Translations under genes and position numbers: made by a program
Assembly (NCBI RefSeq): GCF_009604405.1
Contig: NZ_WEGK01000003.1
Span: 310,001 to 374,000 of the forward strand
Reading direction: 5' to 3'
DNA: 64,000 nt
Source: Nocardia macrotermitis
Lineage (GTDB): Bacteria > Actinomycetota > Actinomycetes > Mycobacteriales > Mycobacteriaceae
Shown here: positions 50,999-59,754 of the stretch, one piece after another
How positions within the stretch are numbered: position 1 is the stretch's first letter
Layout: each line of letters opens with the position of its first letter
The notes under the pieces: generated by a model
Told to the model about the DNA's origin: nothing
Databases searched by the model: none
What the model saw: the letters and a program-made list of their open reading frames with translations, nothing else

Positions 50999-51859
50999 TC
51001 ACATCAGGTCGCCGGTGGTGCCGCCGCGCGATGGGAAGGCGCGGACCATGGCGTGCACGCCGTAGGAGGCGACCAGGTGGCCGTCGTGGCTGAAGATCTG
51101 CCCCTCGCTCTGCGCGTGGCCGCGACCCGCGTAGGTGACGCGGGTGGCGTACAGCAGCCAGTCGGAGACGTCGACGTCGTCGTGAAAGGTGATGGTGGCC
51201 ATGGTGATTCCGGTGGAGATGCTGCGATGCGCCATGGCCTCGCCGAAGCCCGCGTGCGGGCGCAGGGCGGCGGCGACCGTCCAGTGGGTGGTGGACTGGG
51301 TCAGCAGCGCCGCGTGCAGGTGATCCCGGTCCGGGGCGTCGCGAAACCTGGTCCATACGAACAACTCCGGCGGACCGATGCGATCGGGATCCGGATCGTA
51401 GGCGTCGTCGACCACGCGGATGTCGCGGCCGAGGACCTCCGTGCCGGGGATCGCCATCGAACTCAGCTCGTCCGGTGGGGTCACCTTCGGCATCGGGGCC
51501 GCCGAGTGGATCAGGTCGGGTGCGGTCGTGTCGAGCAGGGCTATGCCTGCGCAGCAGAGCGAATCCTGTTGGCGGACATGGATCTGCCCGGTGCCGAGGG
51601 TGCGACCGGAGCGCAGCATGTCGACGTCGATATCGAGGGGTTCGGTGTGCTTGGCCATCTTGGAGAAGATCATCGAGACCGAGGTGACGCGTTGGCGCGG
51701 CACCTCTTTCGCCGCCGCGACCACCGCGCTGCCGAGCATCTGCCCGGCCTCCACGACGTCGCGGATGGTCGGGCCGTGCGCGGGGGCTCGGTACCGGCCG
51801 GGGCCTCGGGGTTCGACGTCCATGAGACGTTGGAGTTCGGCCTGGGTCCAGTCGGCCAT
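50999..51859 (-). CDS. Acyl-CoA thioesterase II-like protein
   Basis: A 286-residue double hot-dog-fold protein, related to TesB and to the protein at 12945 but with a distinct N-terminal segment (ELQRLMDVEPRGPGRYRAPA). It keeps the C-terminal half with STGITMATITFHDDVDVSDW and the SEGQIFSHDGHLVASYG strand. The ATG has GAGGAGG upstream. Operator copy 51878-51894 lies 18 bp before the start. It is downstream of the long operon but probably has its own regulated promoter. Confidence 0.8.
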   Translation of the reverse strand: MADWTQAELQRLMDVEPRGPGRYRAPAHGPTIRDVVEAGQMLGSAVVAAAKEVPRQRVTSVSMIFSKMAKHTEPLDIDVDMLRSGRTLGTGQIHVRQQDSLCCAGIALLDTTAPDLIHSAAPMPKVTPPDELSSMAIPGTEVLGRDIRVVDDAYDPDPDRIGPPELFVWTRFRDAPDRDHLHAALLTQSTTHWTVAAALRPHAGFGEAMAHRSISTGITMATITFHDDVDVSDWLLYATRVTYAGRGHAQSEGQIFSHDGHLVASYGVHAMVRAFPSRGGTTGDLM

Positions 51860-51877
51860 TCGCGGACCTCCTCTCGG

Positions 51878-51894
51878 TGAGAATGTGATTCTCT
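51878..51894. promoter_or_regulatory. Operator palindrome TGAGAAT-GTG-ATTCTCT
   Basis: The perfect 15-bp core 51879-51893 lies 19 bp upstream of the thioesterase start and just after the stop of the CMD-like gene. It is the seventh and last strong copy. Confidence 0.76.
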
Positions 51895-51904
51895 TATATG
51901 AATA

Positions 51905-52492
51905 TTATCCTTTCGGCGGGTCCGGCAGATACGGCACGAGCCCTTCCTCGGGTTCGATGCCGAACGAGCGCAGGGCCATGGCGACCATGGCGTAGGTGCC
52001 GACGGTGAAGACCAGGTCCATCAGCTGATCCTCGGTGAGCTCACCCGACAGCGCAGCCCAGGTCGGCTCGGCGATGATGCCCTCGGCGAGCAGCTCGTCG
52101 ACTGCGGCGAGCATGGCTCGATCCAGCGGTTTCCATTCGGCGGCAACGGGTTCCGCGGCGATCCGGGTGATCTCCTCGGCGGTCAGACCCGCGCGCTCAC
52201 CCAGGATGACGTGCTGTGCCCACTCGTACCCGCACTGCCGCAGATGCGCGACGCGCAGCACCAGCAACTCGCGCTGCCGCGCGGTGAGTGAGGTGCCCGA
52301 CAGCAGATGCCGGTTGAACGTCAGAAACGGTTGTGCCAGTGCGGGATAGCGCGCGAGAGTGCCGAGCAGATTGGATCCGCTCTGGTTCTCCTGCGTGGGT
52401 TTGCGGCCGATGACCGAACTGCGGAAGCCGTCGACGAACGCGGTCATCTCCGGCGACCACTCCGGTTTCGGCAGGGGGGATATGCGAGGCAT
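51905..52492 (-). CDS. Carboxymuconolactone decarboxylase-family protein
   Basis: A 195-residue paralogue of the protein at 24324. The core motif reads RQCGYEWAQH, again one cysteine and no CxxC. Both share a long C-terminal helix pair ending in LMDLVFTVGTYAMVAMALRS. It is the last gene of the long leftward operon. Recurrence of this family next to both Rieske oxygenase operons suggests a common step, for example on a lactone or muconolactone-type product. Confidence 0.8.
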   Translation of the reverse strand: MPRISPLPKPEWSPEMTAFVDGFRSSVIGRKPTQENQSGSNLLGTLARYPALAQPFLTFNRHLLSGTSLTARQRELLVLRVAHLRQCGYEWAQHVILGERAGLTAEEITRIAAEPVAAEWKPLDRAMLAAVDELLAEGIIAEPTWAALSGELTEDQLMDLVFTVGTYAMVAMALRSFGIEPEEGLVPYLPDPPKG

Positions 52493-52519
52493 GATGACTC
52501 CTGGTGTGGCGGAACGGGT

Positions 52520-53275
52520 TCAGGTGTTGCGGCCGCCGTTGACGCCGATGACCTGCCCGGTGATGTACCCGGCCTGTTCGCTGACCAGGAACGCGCAGGT
52601 GGCGGCGATGTCCTCGGGTTGGCCGATGCGGCCCACCGGGGTCCTGGACACCTGCAGATCCATGTCGAACACCCCCTTGCTGAGGGTGTCGCGCATCATC
52701 GGCGTCTCGATGAAGCCGGGCGGAATCGTGTTGACGGTGATGCCTTTTCGTCCGAATTCCAGCGCCAGCACCTTGGTCAGGCCGACCACGCCCGCCTTCG
52801 AGGACACGTACGCGGCCATCCCGGGCACGCCCGAATGCATGCTGGAGGAGGAGATGTTCACGATGCGCCCCCATCCGGCGGCGACCATATCCGGCAGCAC
52901 GGCCTGACAGCAGTCGAAGGTACCGGTCAGATTGACCGCGAGCACCCGGTTCCAGGTCTCGGCCGTCACCTCGAGCGACGGCCCGGCCACGGTGACGCCC
53001 GCGCTGTTGACCAGGATCGCGGGCGTGCCCAATTGCTCGCGCACCTCTGCCACACCGGCGTCGATCGCGGCTCGATCGGTGACGTCGACCTCGAATCCGA
53101 GCGCTCGATCACCGTTCGCGACAATGGATTTCGCGGCCGCCTGCGCCGCTTCGCCGTCACGGTCGAAGATCGCGACGAGTGCGCCGTCGGCGGCCAGCTG
53201 TTTGGCGATGGCCCCGCCGATGCCGGAGGCGCCGCCGGTGACGATGGCCGTGCGCTGGGTTGTCTCGGTGCTCAC
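52520..53275 (-). CDS. Short-chain dehydrogenase/reductase (FabG-like)
   Basis: A 251-residue classical SDR with VTGGASGIGGAIA, NSAGV, an SSSSM Ser, an AYVSSKAG Tyr/Lys pair and a GGRNT end. Its start overlaps the stop of the dioxygenase gene by 4 bp. It probably oxidises a hydroxyl group created by one of the oxygenases of the operon. Confidence 0.84.
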   Translation of the reverse strand: MSTETTQRTAIVTGGASGIGGAIAKQLAADGALVAIFDRDGEAAQAAAKSIVANGDRALGFEVDVTDRAAIDAGVAEVREQLGTPAILVNSAGVTVAGPSLEVTAETWNRVLAVNLTGTFDCCQAVLPDMVAAGWGRIVNISSSSMHSGVPGMAAYVSSKAGVVGLTKVLALEFGRKGITVNTIPPGFIETPMMRDTLSKGVFDMDLQVSRTPVGRIGQPEDIAATCAFLVSEQAGYITGQVIGVNGGRNT

Positions 53276-54099
53276 TGGATCGGCTCCTGTCCGACGAGGG
53301 TGGATCGGTGCATGCGGCGCGGTAGCGACCGGTCGAATTCGCAGGCGCGGTGGACGAGTCCGGTGTTGTCCCAGATGACCAGGTCACCGACCGACCAGGT
53401 GTGCTTGTAGACCCGGTCCGGGGTGGTGGCGCGGTCCTGAAGTTCCTCCAGTAGCGCCGCGCCCTCCTCGAGGTCCATACCGACCACGTGCGAGGCCGAC
53501 GCGCCGAAAACCAGTGACCTGCGGCCGGATTCGTGCGTCCACACCAGCGGATGCTCGCGGTCGGGGAAGCGCGCCCAGTCGGCCCGCTGCTCGGGCGTCG
53601 GGTTCGCGAAGGTGCGGCTCTGGATGCGGGCCATGCGGTGGACCACGCGCAGTCCGGCGAACCGGTCCTTCTCCTGGTCGGTGAGCGCGTCGTAGGCGGC
53701 GTAGGTGCTGGCGAACGCGGTCTCGCCGCCTTCGGCGGTGATGTTGTGCGCGCTCATGATCGAGGCGCGCGCGGGCACCTCGTCCATGGACCCGTCGATA
53801 TGCCAGTAGTCGTTGCTGGGGTAGTACTTCGCATTCGGATTGTCCGGATCGAAGCTGATGATCATGACGTGCTCGTTCGGGAAGTTGGGAAACTTGGCCA
53901 GCGGCCCCATCTTTCGCGAGAACGCCACCTGCGCCTCGTCCCCGGCGTGCAGTTCGGGGAACAGCAGCACGCTGTGCCGTTCCAGCAGTTCGAGACACCG
54001 GCCGGGCAGATCCTCGTCGGTGACGAGCCGTTCGGCATCCACGCCGAGGATGCGCACCCCGACCGTCTCACTCAATTTCTCGGTGGTGAGTGCGGACAT
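53272..54099 (-). CDS. TauD/TfdA-family 2-oxoglutarate-dependent dioxygenase
   Basis: A 275-residue Fe(II)/2-oxoglutarate dioxygenase. The metal motif is His100-x-Asp102 (YWHIDGSM) with a distal His in VHRACEF, and an Arg after it for 2-oxoglutarate. It hydroxylates an unactivated carbon or cleaves an ether or sulfonate, giving succinate and CO2. The ATG at 54099 has AAAGGAG upstream. It is the third oxygenase type of the operon, with the Rieske and Baeyer-Villiger enzymes. Confidence 0.86.
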   Translation of the reverse strand: MSALTTEKLSETVGVRILGVDAERLVTDEDLPGRCLELLERHSVLLFPELHAGDEAQVAFSRKMGPLAKFPNFPNEHVMIISFDPDNPNAKYYPSNDYWHIDGSMDEVPARASIMSAHNITAEGGETAFASTYAAYDALTDQEKDRFAGLRVVHRMARIQSRTFANPTPEQRADWARFPDREHPLVWTHESGRRSLVFGASASHVVGMDLEEGAALLEELQDRATTPDRVYKHTWSVGDLVIWDNTGLVHRACEFDRSLPRRMHRSTLVGQEPIQ

Positions 54100-54140
54100 A
54101 CGCCGCTCCTTTCTGCGCAGTCGCGCGCTGAATTCACCTG

Positions 54141-54677
54141 TCATCCAGGGATGTTCGGCTCCCGCAGGTTGCGCAGGGGGCGTCGGTACGAGGGGTCCTG
54201 CGTGCTGCGCGAAGGTGCGCCGTTCACGTGGATGCCGGGGACGTCGGCGAACGGGATCGGCATCGTGGGCACCATGCCGGACCACTCGATCACCGTGGTG
54301 CGCAGCATGATTCGCCATTCGCCGGCGCGCCGGGTGAGGCGGTCCAGGTAGCGGCCGCCCGCGAGCCAGTTGCTCTCGTCCCGGTTGCGCGCGGCGAACA
54401 GGTAGTACAGCTCGGTGTGCGCGGTGTCACCGTCGATGTCCACGGTGAGATTGAGCAGATTGTGTTGTGTGGCAACCTGTCCCGCCTCGTGCATGGTCCG
54501 CGACCAGTCGAACAGATCCGCCGGGCCGCCGACGAAATCGCCCGCGGCGATGGTGGCGTCGGGGTGGAAGGCGGACAGGAACAGCTCCCGGTCGAAGCGG
54601 TCCATGCCCCGGCTGAAACGGGTCAGCGCGTCCTGGATGTCCTGGCGATCCAGCAGGGCCTCGAGTCTGGTCATCAT
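54141..54677 (-). CDS. SnoaL-like protein
   Basis: A 178-residue NTF2-fold protein (DIQDALTRFSRGMDRFDREL at the N-terminus, WRIMLRTTVIEWSG later). Close relatives occur in many ring-degradation clusters and are annotated as nuclear transport factor 2 family. It may be a small isomerase or hydratase. The 41-bp gaps on both sides keep it in the operon. Confidence 0.76.
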   Translation of the reverse strand: MMTRLEALLDRQDIQDALTRFSRGMDRFDRELFLSAFHPDATIAAGDFVGGPADLFDWSRTMHEAGQVATQHNLLNLTVDIDGDTAHTELYYLFAARNRDESNWLAGGRYLDRLTRRAGEWRIMLRTTVIEWSGMVPTMPIPFADVPGIHVNGAPSRSTQDPSYRRPLRNLREPNIPG

Positions 54678-54718
54678 GTACTCCGTATTGCGTTGTGCGG
54701 CAGGGATGTAGCCTTGAG

Positions 54719-55579
54719 TCAGAGCGCCGACCAGATCGGATCGCCGCGGGTTGCGCGCAGGGAGGGGATGACCGCGCCGTCGATATCGGTGATGCCGTAG
54801 TCACCGGCGAGTTCGGCGGTGATGTAGGTGCCGCCGGTGCGGGCCAGCACGTCCGGATCGGCGGCCAGGGCCGCGATCACCCGGCCCGGGAACTCGGGGG
54901 AGCAGCCGTTCTGCGGCAGGGTGGCGGCCTGGCCGTCCAAGCCGGGAATGGTCGACAGATTGCGTTGCGCGCGTTCGGTCCAGGTCAGGCCCTGCCACAG
55001 CGAGATCGAGCTCACCCCATGGGGTTTCAGCTCGACGGCCATATCGCGGGCCATCCGGTCGGCCGCGGATTTCGCGGTGCCGAACACCACCCCGTAGGTG
55101 TAGCTCACCCCGGTGTACCCGGAGATCGCGACGATCAGACCCGAGCCCTGCGGCGCCATGATCGAGGCGGCGTGCCAGGCCGCCACGAAATTCGACCGCA
55201 CCCCGACGTCGAACATCTCCCAGTTGGTCAGGGGTTTTTCCCAGAACGGGGCCGGATCGGTGAGATCCTCCGGCAGCGAGAACGCGTTGTTGACCAGGAT
55301 GTCCAGGCGTCCGGAGCGACGCCGGACCCGGTCGAACAGGTCCGCGACCTGATCGTCGAACGCGTGATCCACCTGTACGGCAACACCTTTCCCGCCCCGC
55401 GCGGTGCATTTGGCGGCGGTGTCGCCGACCGTGCCCGGCAGCGGATGGGAGCCGGGCGTCATCGTGCGGCCCGTCACGTACACCGTGCAACCCTGTTCGG
55501 CCAGGGCGAGCGCGATACCTTTCCCGATACCGCGACTCGCCCCGGTGACGACGGCGACCTTGCCCGCGAGCGCACCCAT
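54719..55579 (-). CDS. DHRS1-like SDR with Phe in place of the catalytic Tyr
   Basis: A 286-residue SDR of the DHRS1 type (VTGASRGIGKGIA, NNAF, then VSLWQG-like C-terminal half). The active-site motif normally reads YxxxK; here it reads FGTAK (Phe166, Lys170). A Tyr two positions before the GVV segment is not in register. This would remove the proton donor of the standard mechanism. It may bind a substrate or cofactor without turnover, or use another residue. Its start is 5 bp from the stop of the aldehyde dehydrogenase. Confidence 0.8.
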   Translation of the reverse strand: MGALAGKVAVVTGASRGIGKGIALALAEQGCTVYVTGRTMTPGSHPLPGTVGDTAAKCTARGGKGVAVQVDHAFDDQVADLFDRVRRRSGRLDILVNNAFSLPEDLTDPAPFWEKPLTNWEMFDVGVRSNFVAAWHAASIMAPQGSGLIVAISGYTGVSYTYGVVFGTAKSAADRMARDMAVELKPHGVSSISLWQGLTWTERAQRNLSTIPGLDGQAATLPQNGCSPEFPGRVIAALAADPDVLARTGGTYITAELAGDYGITDIDGAVIPSLRATRGDPIWSAL

Positions 55580-55584
55580 CGGTG

Positions 55585-57012
55585 CTATACCTCGGGCTCG
55601 TATCCCAGAATGCCCTTGACCTCGAGGTATTCCTCGAATCCGTATGCGCCCCACTCACGTCCGTTACCGCTGCGCCGATAGCCGCCGAACGGAGCGCCGA
55701 AATCGACCGCGCCGTTGATCGAGACCCAGCCCGAACGGATGCGCGCGGCGACCGCGCGGGCGGTGTCGAGATCTGCGCCGGAGACGTTGCTGGCCAGACC
55801 GTATTCGGTGTCGTTGGCGATGGCCACCGCGTCGTCCAGATCGGTGTAGCCCAGGATCGACTGCACCGGACCGAAGATCTCCTCGCGGGCGATGGTCATA
55901 TCGTTGGTGACATTCGCGAAAACCGTTGGCTTGACATAGAACCCGCGTTCCAACCCATCGGGTCGACCGGTGCCGCCGCTGACCAGCGTCGCCCCCTCGT
56001 CGATGCCCTTCTGGATCAGCGCCTGGATCTTGTCGAACTGCGCCTGCGACACCACCGGACCGATGGTGACGTCCTCGGCCGGATCGCCGACGGTGACCTG
56101 CTCGGCCGCGGCGCGCGCGACCTCGATCGCCTCGGCCATGCGATGCGCCGGGACCAGCATTCGTGTTGTGGCGCTACAGGTTTGGCCGGAGTTCATCATC
56201 ATGCCGGTGACCCCGCCCGCGACATTGTCGGCGAAGGCGTCGTCGTCCAGGACCAGATCTGCGCCCTTGCCGCCGAGTTCCTGGGTGACCCGCTTGACCG
56301 TGGCCGCGGCATTGCGTGCGATTTCGACGCCCGCTCGCGTGGATCCGGTGAAGGAGATCATGTCCACGTCCGGATGCACCGACAGCTGCGTGCCCACGCC
56401 CGGCCCGTCACCCTGCACCAGATTGAACACCCCGGCGGGAACGCCCGCGGCATCGAGGGTCTCGGCGAGGATCTGGGCATTGAACGGCGACTGCTCGGAC
56501 GGTTTGAGCACCGTCGTGCAGCCGGTCGCCAACGCCGGAAACAGTTTCACCGCAATCTGATTCAGCGGCCAGTTCCACGGCGCGATAAGGCCGCAGACCC
56601 CGATCGGCTCCTTGATCAGCAGGGTCTGCCCGCGCTGCTCGGAGAACGCGAAGTTCTCCAGGATCGAGATCGCCTCGGCGAGATGACCGGCCACCAGATC
56701 GAGCTGGAAACCATTGGCCAGCGCGGTCGGTGCGCCCATCTCCTCGGTGAGCGCGGCGCCCAGATCGGCACGGCGCTTGGTGAATTCGCCCTCGATGGCG
56801 TGCAGCAGGTCGACGCGGTCGGCCACGCTGCTGCTCGCATAGGCGGGGAAGGCGCGGCGGGCCGCGGCGACCGCGCGGTCCACATCGGCCGCCGAACCGA
56901 GCGCGACCCGGCCCGCCACCTGTTCGGTGGCGGGGTTGATCACCTCGAACGTCGCCGAGGAGGCCGGATCGACCCACTGACCGTCGATGTAGAACTTGAG
57001 ATATTCACGCAT
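55585..57012 (-). CDS. NAD(P)-dependent aldehyde dehydrogenase
   Basis: A 475-residue ALDH with PWNWP (Asn147), Glu245 (QELGGKG) and the nucleophile Cys279 (SGQTCSA). It oxidises an aldehyde to a carboxylic acid. It lies 24 bp downstream of the ThDP lyase gene, so it probably removes the aldehyde that enzyme releases. A DHRS1-like SDR follows. Confidence 0.9.
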   Translation of the reverse strand: MREYLKFYIDGQWVDPASSATFEVINPATEQVAGRVALGSAADVDRAVAAARRAFPAYASSSVADRVDLLHAIEGEFTKRRADLGAALTEEMGAPTALANGFQLDLVAGHLAEAISILENFAFSEQRGQTLLIKEPIGVCGLIAPWNWPLNQIAVKLFPALATGCTTVLKPSEQSPFNAQILAETLDAAGVPAGVFNLVQGDGPGVGTQLSVHPDVDMISFTGSTRAGVEIARNAAATVKRVTQELGGKGADLVLDDDAFADNVAGGVTGMMMNSGQTCSATTRMLVPAHRMAEAIEVARAAAEQVTVGDPAEDVTIGPVVSQAQFDKIQALIQKGIDEGATLVSGGTGRPDGLERGFYVKPTVFANVTNDMTIAREEIFGPVQSILGYTDLDDAVAIANDTEYGLASNVSGADLDTARAVAARIRSGWVSINGAVDFGAPFGGYRRSGNGREWGAYGFEEYLEVKGILGYEPEV

Positions 57013-57036
57013 GATTCGCTCGCTCTCGTCCCGGGC

Positions 57037-58746
57037 CTACTGCATGCCCTCGGCGTACCAGGTGCGGAACTCGTCGTAGCTGGGCATCTCCTCCGAATTG
57101 GCCTTCGGATCGACCGCCACGTGGATCACGCCGGGCCGTCCGCTGGCGTAGGCGCGCTTGATGGCCGGGGCGATGTCCTCGTCGCGCTCGACGTATTCGC
57201 CGTAGCAGCCGAAACCCTCGCCGACCTTGTCCAGGCGGGTTCCCTCGCCCCAGTGCACGCCGGTCTCGAGCGAGCCCTGCCCGAACGTGCGCTTGTAGAC
57301 GCCGACCTCGAGGCCCCAGGCGTAGTCCACCGCGACCACGCAGACCAGCGGAAGATTCAGGCGCACAGCGGTTTCCAGCTCGGCGATCTGGAACTGGAAC
57401 GACGAGTCGCCGGTGATCAGCATGACCGGGCGCTGGCCGCCGTCGGCGACCGAGGCGCCGATCGCGTACGGCAGACCGGTGCCCAGATGACCGAAGTTCT
57501 GGTTCCACATCACGTCGTGCGGCTTGGCCTGGGAGTAGGTCCAGCCGAAGATCGTGGTGGCGCCGCCGTCGCGGGCCATGATGCCGTCCGCCGGGAACGC
57601 CTTGGTGGCTTCCACGATCATCCGCGCCGGATGCACCGGCGACATACCCGAGGGGGCGGTTTCGGCCAGTTCGGCCAGCTGCGCGGCGTCCTGTTCGATC
57701 CAGCGGGTCAGTTCCGGGGTGGGGGTGCGCGGGGTGTCGCGCAGCGCCTCGGTCAGCTGCGGCACGATCGTGCGCAGGTCGCCGACCAGCGGCACGTCGA
57801 TCGAGCGGTTCACGCCGATGGCGGCCGGATCCTGTTCCACCAGAATCCAGGTGCGGTTCGCCTCGCCCGCCACCCAGTGCCGGCCGCGGCCGAAGTGCAC
57901 CGGCTCGCCGAGTTCGGTGCCGATGGCCAGGCACAGATCCGACTGCACGACCGCCTCCACCGCGGCCTTCGAGAAGCCGTAGGGGAACGTGCGATCCTCG
58001 AGCCCGGCGATGTACGAGGTGCCGCCGGAGGTCTGAATGACCGGCGCGGCAACGAGATCCGCGAGTTCCTTGACCGCCGCGCCGGCCCGCGCGGTGTGTA
58101 CCCCGTGCCCGACCAGCAGGATCGGCTGCTTCGCGGCCTTGATCGCCTCCACCGCGGCGGCGATCCGATCGGGTCCGGCGCTCTGGCCGACCAGGCGGTA
58201 GGACTCGGGCGGCAACGCCGGCGGGACGTCGATCTCCTCGAGGATCACGTGCGAGGGGTACTCGATGTACACCGGGCCGGGCGTGCCCGACAGGGCCTTG
58301 CGCAGGCCCTCGCGGATGATCTCGTCGGTCTGGTCCGCGTATTCGATACTGGCGCTGTACTTCACGGCGTTCTCGACCAGTCCGCTCTGCTGCACGAACT
58401 GGATCCGGCCGCGGCGCACCCGCTGCTCGGTGATGCGGGCGCGCTGGCCGCCCAGGAAGATGATCGGGGAGTTCTCCACCTTGGCGCACATGATCGAGCC
58501 GGACAGGTTCGCGATGCCCGGGCCCAGCGTGCCGATGCACACTGCGGCCTTACCCGTCATGCGCGAAACACCCTCGGCCATCATCCCGGCCGATTCCTCG
58601 TGGTGCGGTGCGACGACATTCCAGCCGCGTTCCTGCGCGAGGTGGAACAGATGCACGAAATTCGGGTCCGGAATACCGAACAGGGTGTTGATCCCCTCGG
58701 CCTCGAAGAGATCCAGAATGCGTTCGTAGACCTTCACTGCTGCCAT
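57037..58746 (-). CDS. ThDP-dependent lyase/decarboxylase (acetolactate synthase superfamily)
   Basis: A 569-residue thiamine-diphosphate enzyme. The N-terminal Pyr domain has the catalytic Glu50 (PHHEESAGM), a central Rossmann domain follows, and the C-terminal PP domain has GDSSFQFQIAE. The metal motif normally ends in NN; here it is VVAVDYAWG, so Asp replaces the Asn. The family includes benzoylformate decarboxylase, 2-hydroxyacyl-CoA lyase and acetolactate synthase. With the adjacent aldehyde dehydrogenase, C-C cleavage of a 2-keto acid or 2-hydroxyacyl-CoA to an aldehyde is the best inference. Confidence 0.82.
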   Translation of the reverse strand: MAAVKVYERILDLFEAEGINTLFGIPDPNFVHLFHLAQERGWNVVAPHHEESAGMMAEGVSRMTGKAAVCIGTLGPGIANLSGSIMCAKVENSPIIFLGGQRARITEQRVRRGRIQFVQQSGLVENAVKYSASIEYADQTDEIIREGLRKALSGTPGPVYIEYPSHVILEEIDVPPALPPESYRLVGQSAGPDRIAAAVEAIKAAKQPILLVGHGVHTARAGAAVKELADLVAAPVIQTSGGTSYIAGLEDRTFPYGFSKAAVEAVVQSDLCLAIGTELGEPVHFGRGRHWVAGEANRTWILVEQDPAAIGVNRSIDVPLVGDLRTIVPQLTEALRDTPRTPTPELTRWIEQDAAQLAELAETAPSGMSPVHPARMIVEATKAFPADGIMARDGGATTIFGWTYSQAKPHDVMWNQNFGHLGTGLPYAIGASVADGGQRPVMLITGDSSFQFQIAELETAVRLNLPLVCVVAVDYAWGLEVGVYKRTFGQGSLETGVHWGEGTRLDKVGEGFGCYGEYVERDEDIAPAIKRAYASGRPGVIHVAVDPKANSEEMPSYDEFRTWYAEGMQ

Positions 58747-58768
58747 ATGCCTGTGCCTGCTTTCCTGA

Positions 58769-59710
58769 TCAGGTGGTAGGTGATTGGTTCCGGTGTGCCG
58801 GTGCGGCTTTCGCCGCCATCGCGAAGCTTCTGCCGATGTGGTCCGCGTGCGCCGAGAGCGGCGGCAGGATCCAGGAATCGCCGGTGTCGCGGATCTCCTC
58901 GACGTGGTCGGCCACCTCGTCGACGGTCCACGACGGCCGGTACACGCCGGGGGTTTCGGCGATATACGCCCGAGCCACCCGTCCGGCGATCGCGACCAGC
59001 AGTTCGCCTGTGAGCGAACAGGATTCGTGCGCCAGATAACCGACCGCGGGCGCGACCAGATCCGGGCTCATATCCGGATAGGCGGAGGTGTCCAGCCCCT
59101 CGGCCATGCGGGTCAACGCCGACGGGACGATGACGTTGCTGGTGATGCCGAACTCCGCGCCCTCCAGCGCGACCACGTTCGAGAGCCCGATCATCCCCGC
59201 CTTGGACACCGCGTAGTTGGCGACGTTCTTGTTGCCGTAGATGCCGCCGATCGAGGAGGTGAGCACCACGCGCCCGTAACCGGCCTCCCGCATCACCGGA
59301 AAGGCCGCTCGCACAACGTGAAACGCGCCGCGCAGATGCACGTCCAGGACCGCTTCGAAATCCTCGTAGCTCAGTTCGGTGAGCGATCCGTAGCGGACGT
59401 TGCCGGCGTTGTGCACGAGGATGTCGAGGCGGCCGAAGTGCTCGAGCGCCGAGTCGACGATCGCGCGGCCGCCCTCGGGGGTGGCCACCGACGCCGTGGA
59501 GGCGACCGCTTTCCCGCCCGCGGCGGTGATCTCGCGGACCAGTTCGGCGGCCACCCCGTCGTCGTCGGTGTCGCCGCGCACGCTCGCGCCCGGATCGTTC
59601 ACCACGACCGCCGCGCCGAGCTCCGCGAGCAGGAGCGCGTATGCGCGGCCCAAACCGCGCCCGCCGCCGGTGATCACGGCGACGCGGTCATCGAATCGCA
59701 ATGGGGACAA
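58769..59710 (-). CDS. SDR of the 17-beta-HSD4 / (3R)-hydroxyacyl-CoA dehydrogenase type
   Basis: A 313-residue SDR with VITGGGRGLGRAYALLLAEL and the NDPG...GDTDDDG insertion typical of MFE-2/HSD17B4 dehydrogenase domains. Catalytic NYAVSKAG holds Tyr and Lys. A TTG start at 59710 with AGAGGA about 6 bp upstream is preferred; a GTG at 59725 is the alternative. The long C-terminal extension carries Trp-rich and acidic segments. It may act on a beta-hydroxyacyl-CoA or ring alcohol. Confidence 0.82.
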   Translation of the reverse strand: MSPLRFDDRVAVITGGGRGLGRAYALLLAELGAAVVVNDPGASVRGDTDDDGVAAELVREITAAGGKAVASTASVATPEGGRAIVDSALEHFGRLDILVHNAGNVRYGSLTELSYEDFEAVLDVHLRGAFHVVRAAFPVMREAGYGRVVLTSSIGGIYGNKNVANYAVSKAGMIGLSNVVALEGAEFGITSNVIVPSALTRMAEGLDTSAYPDMSPDLVAPAVGYLAHESCSLTGELLVAIAGRVARAYIAETPGVYRPSWTVDEVADHVEEIRDTGDSWILPPLSAHADHIGRSFAMAAKAAPAHRNQSPTT

Positions 59711-59754
59711 GGTGTTTCCTCTCACCTCGGGCAATCGGGCGCTCGGCGTGGACG

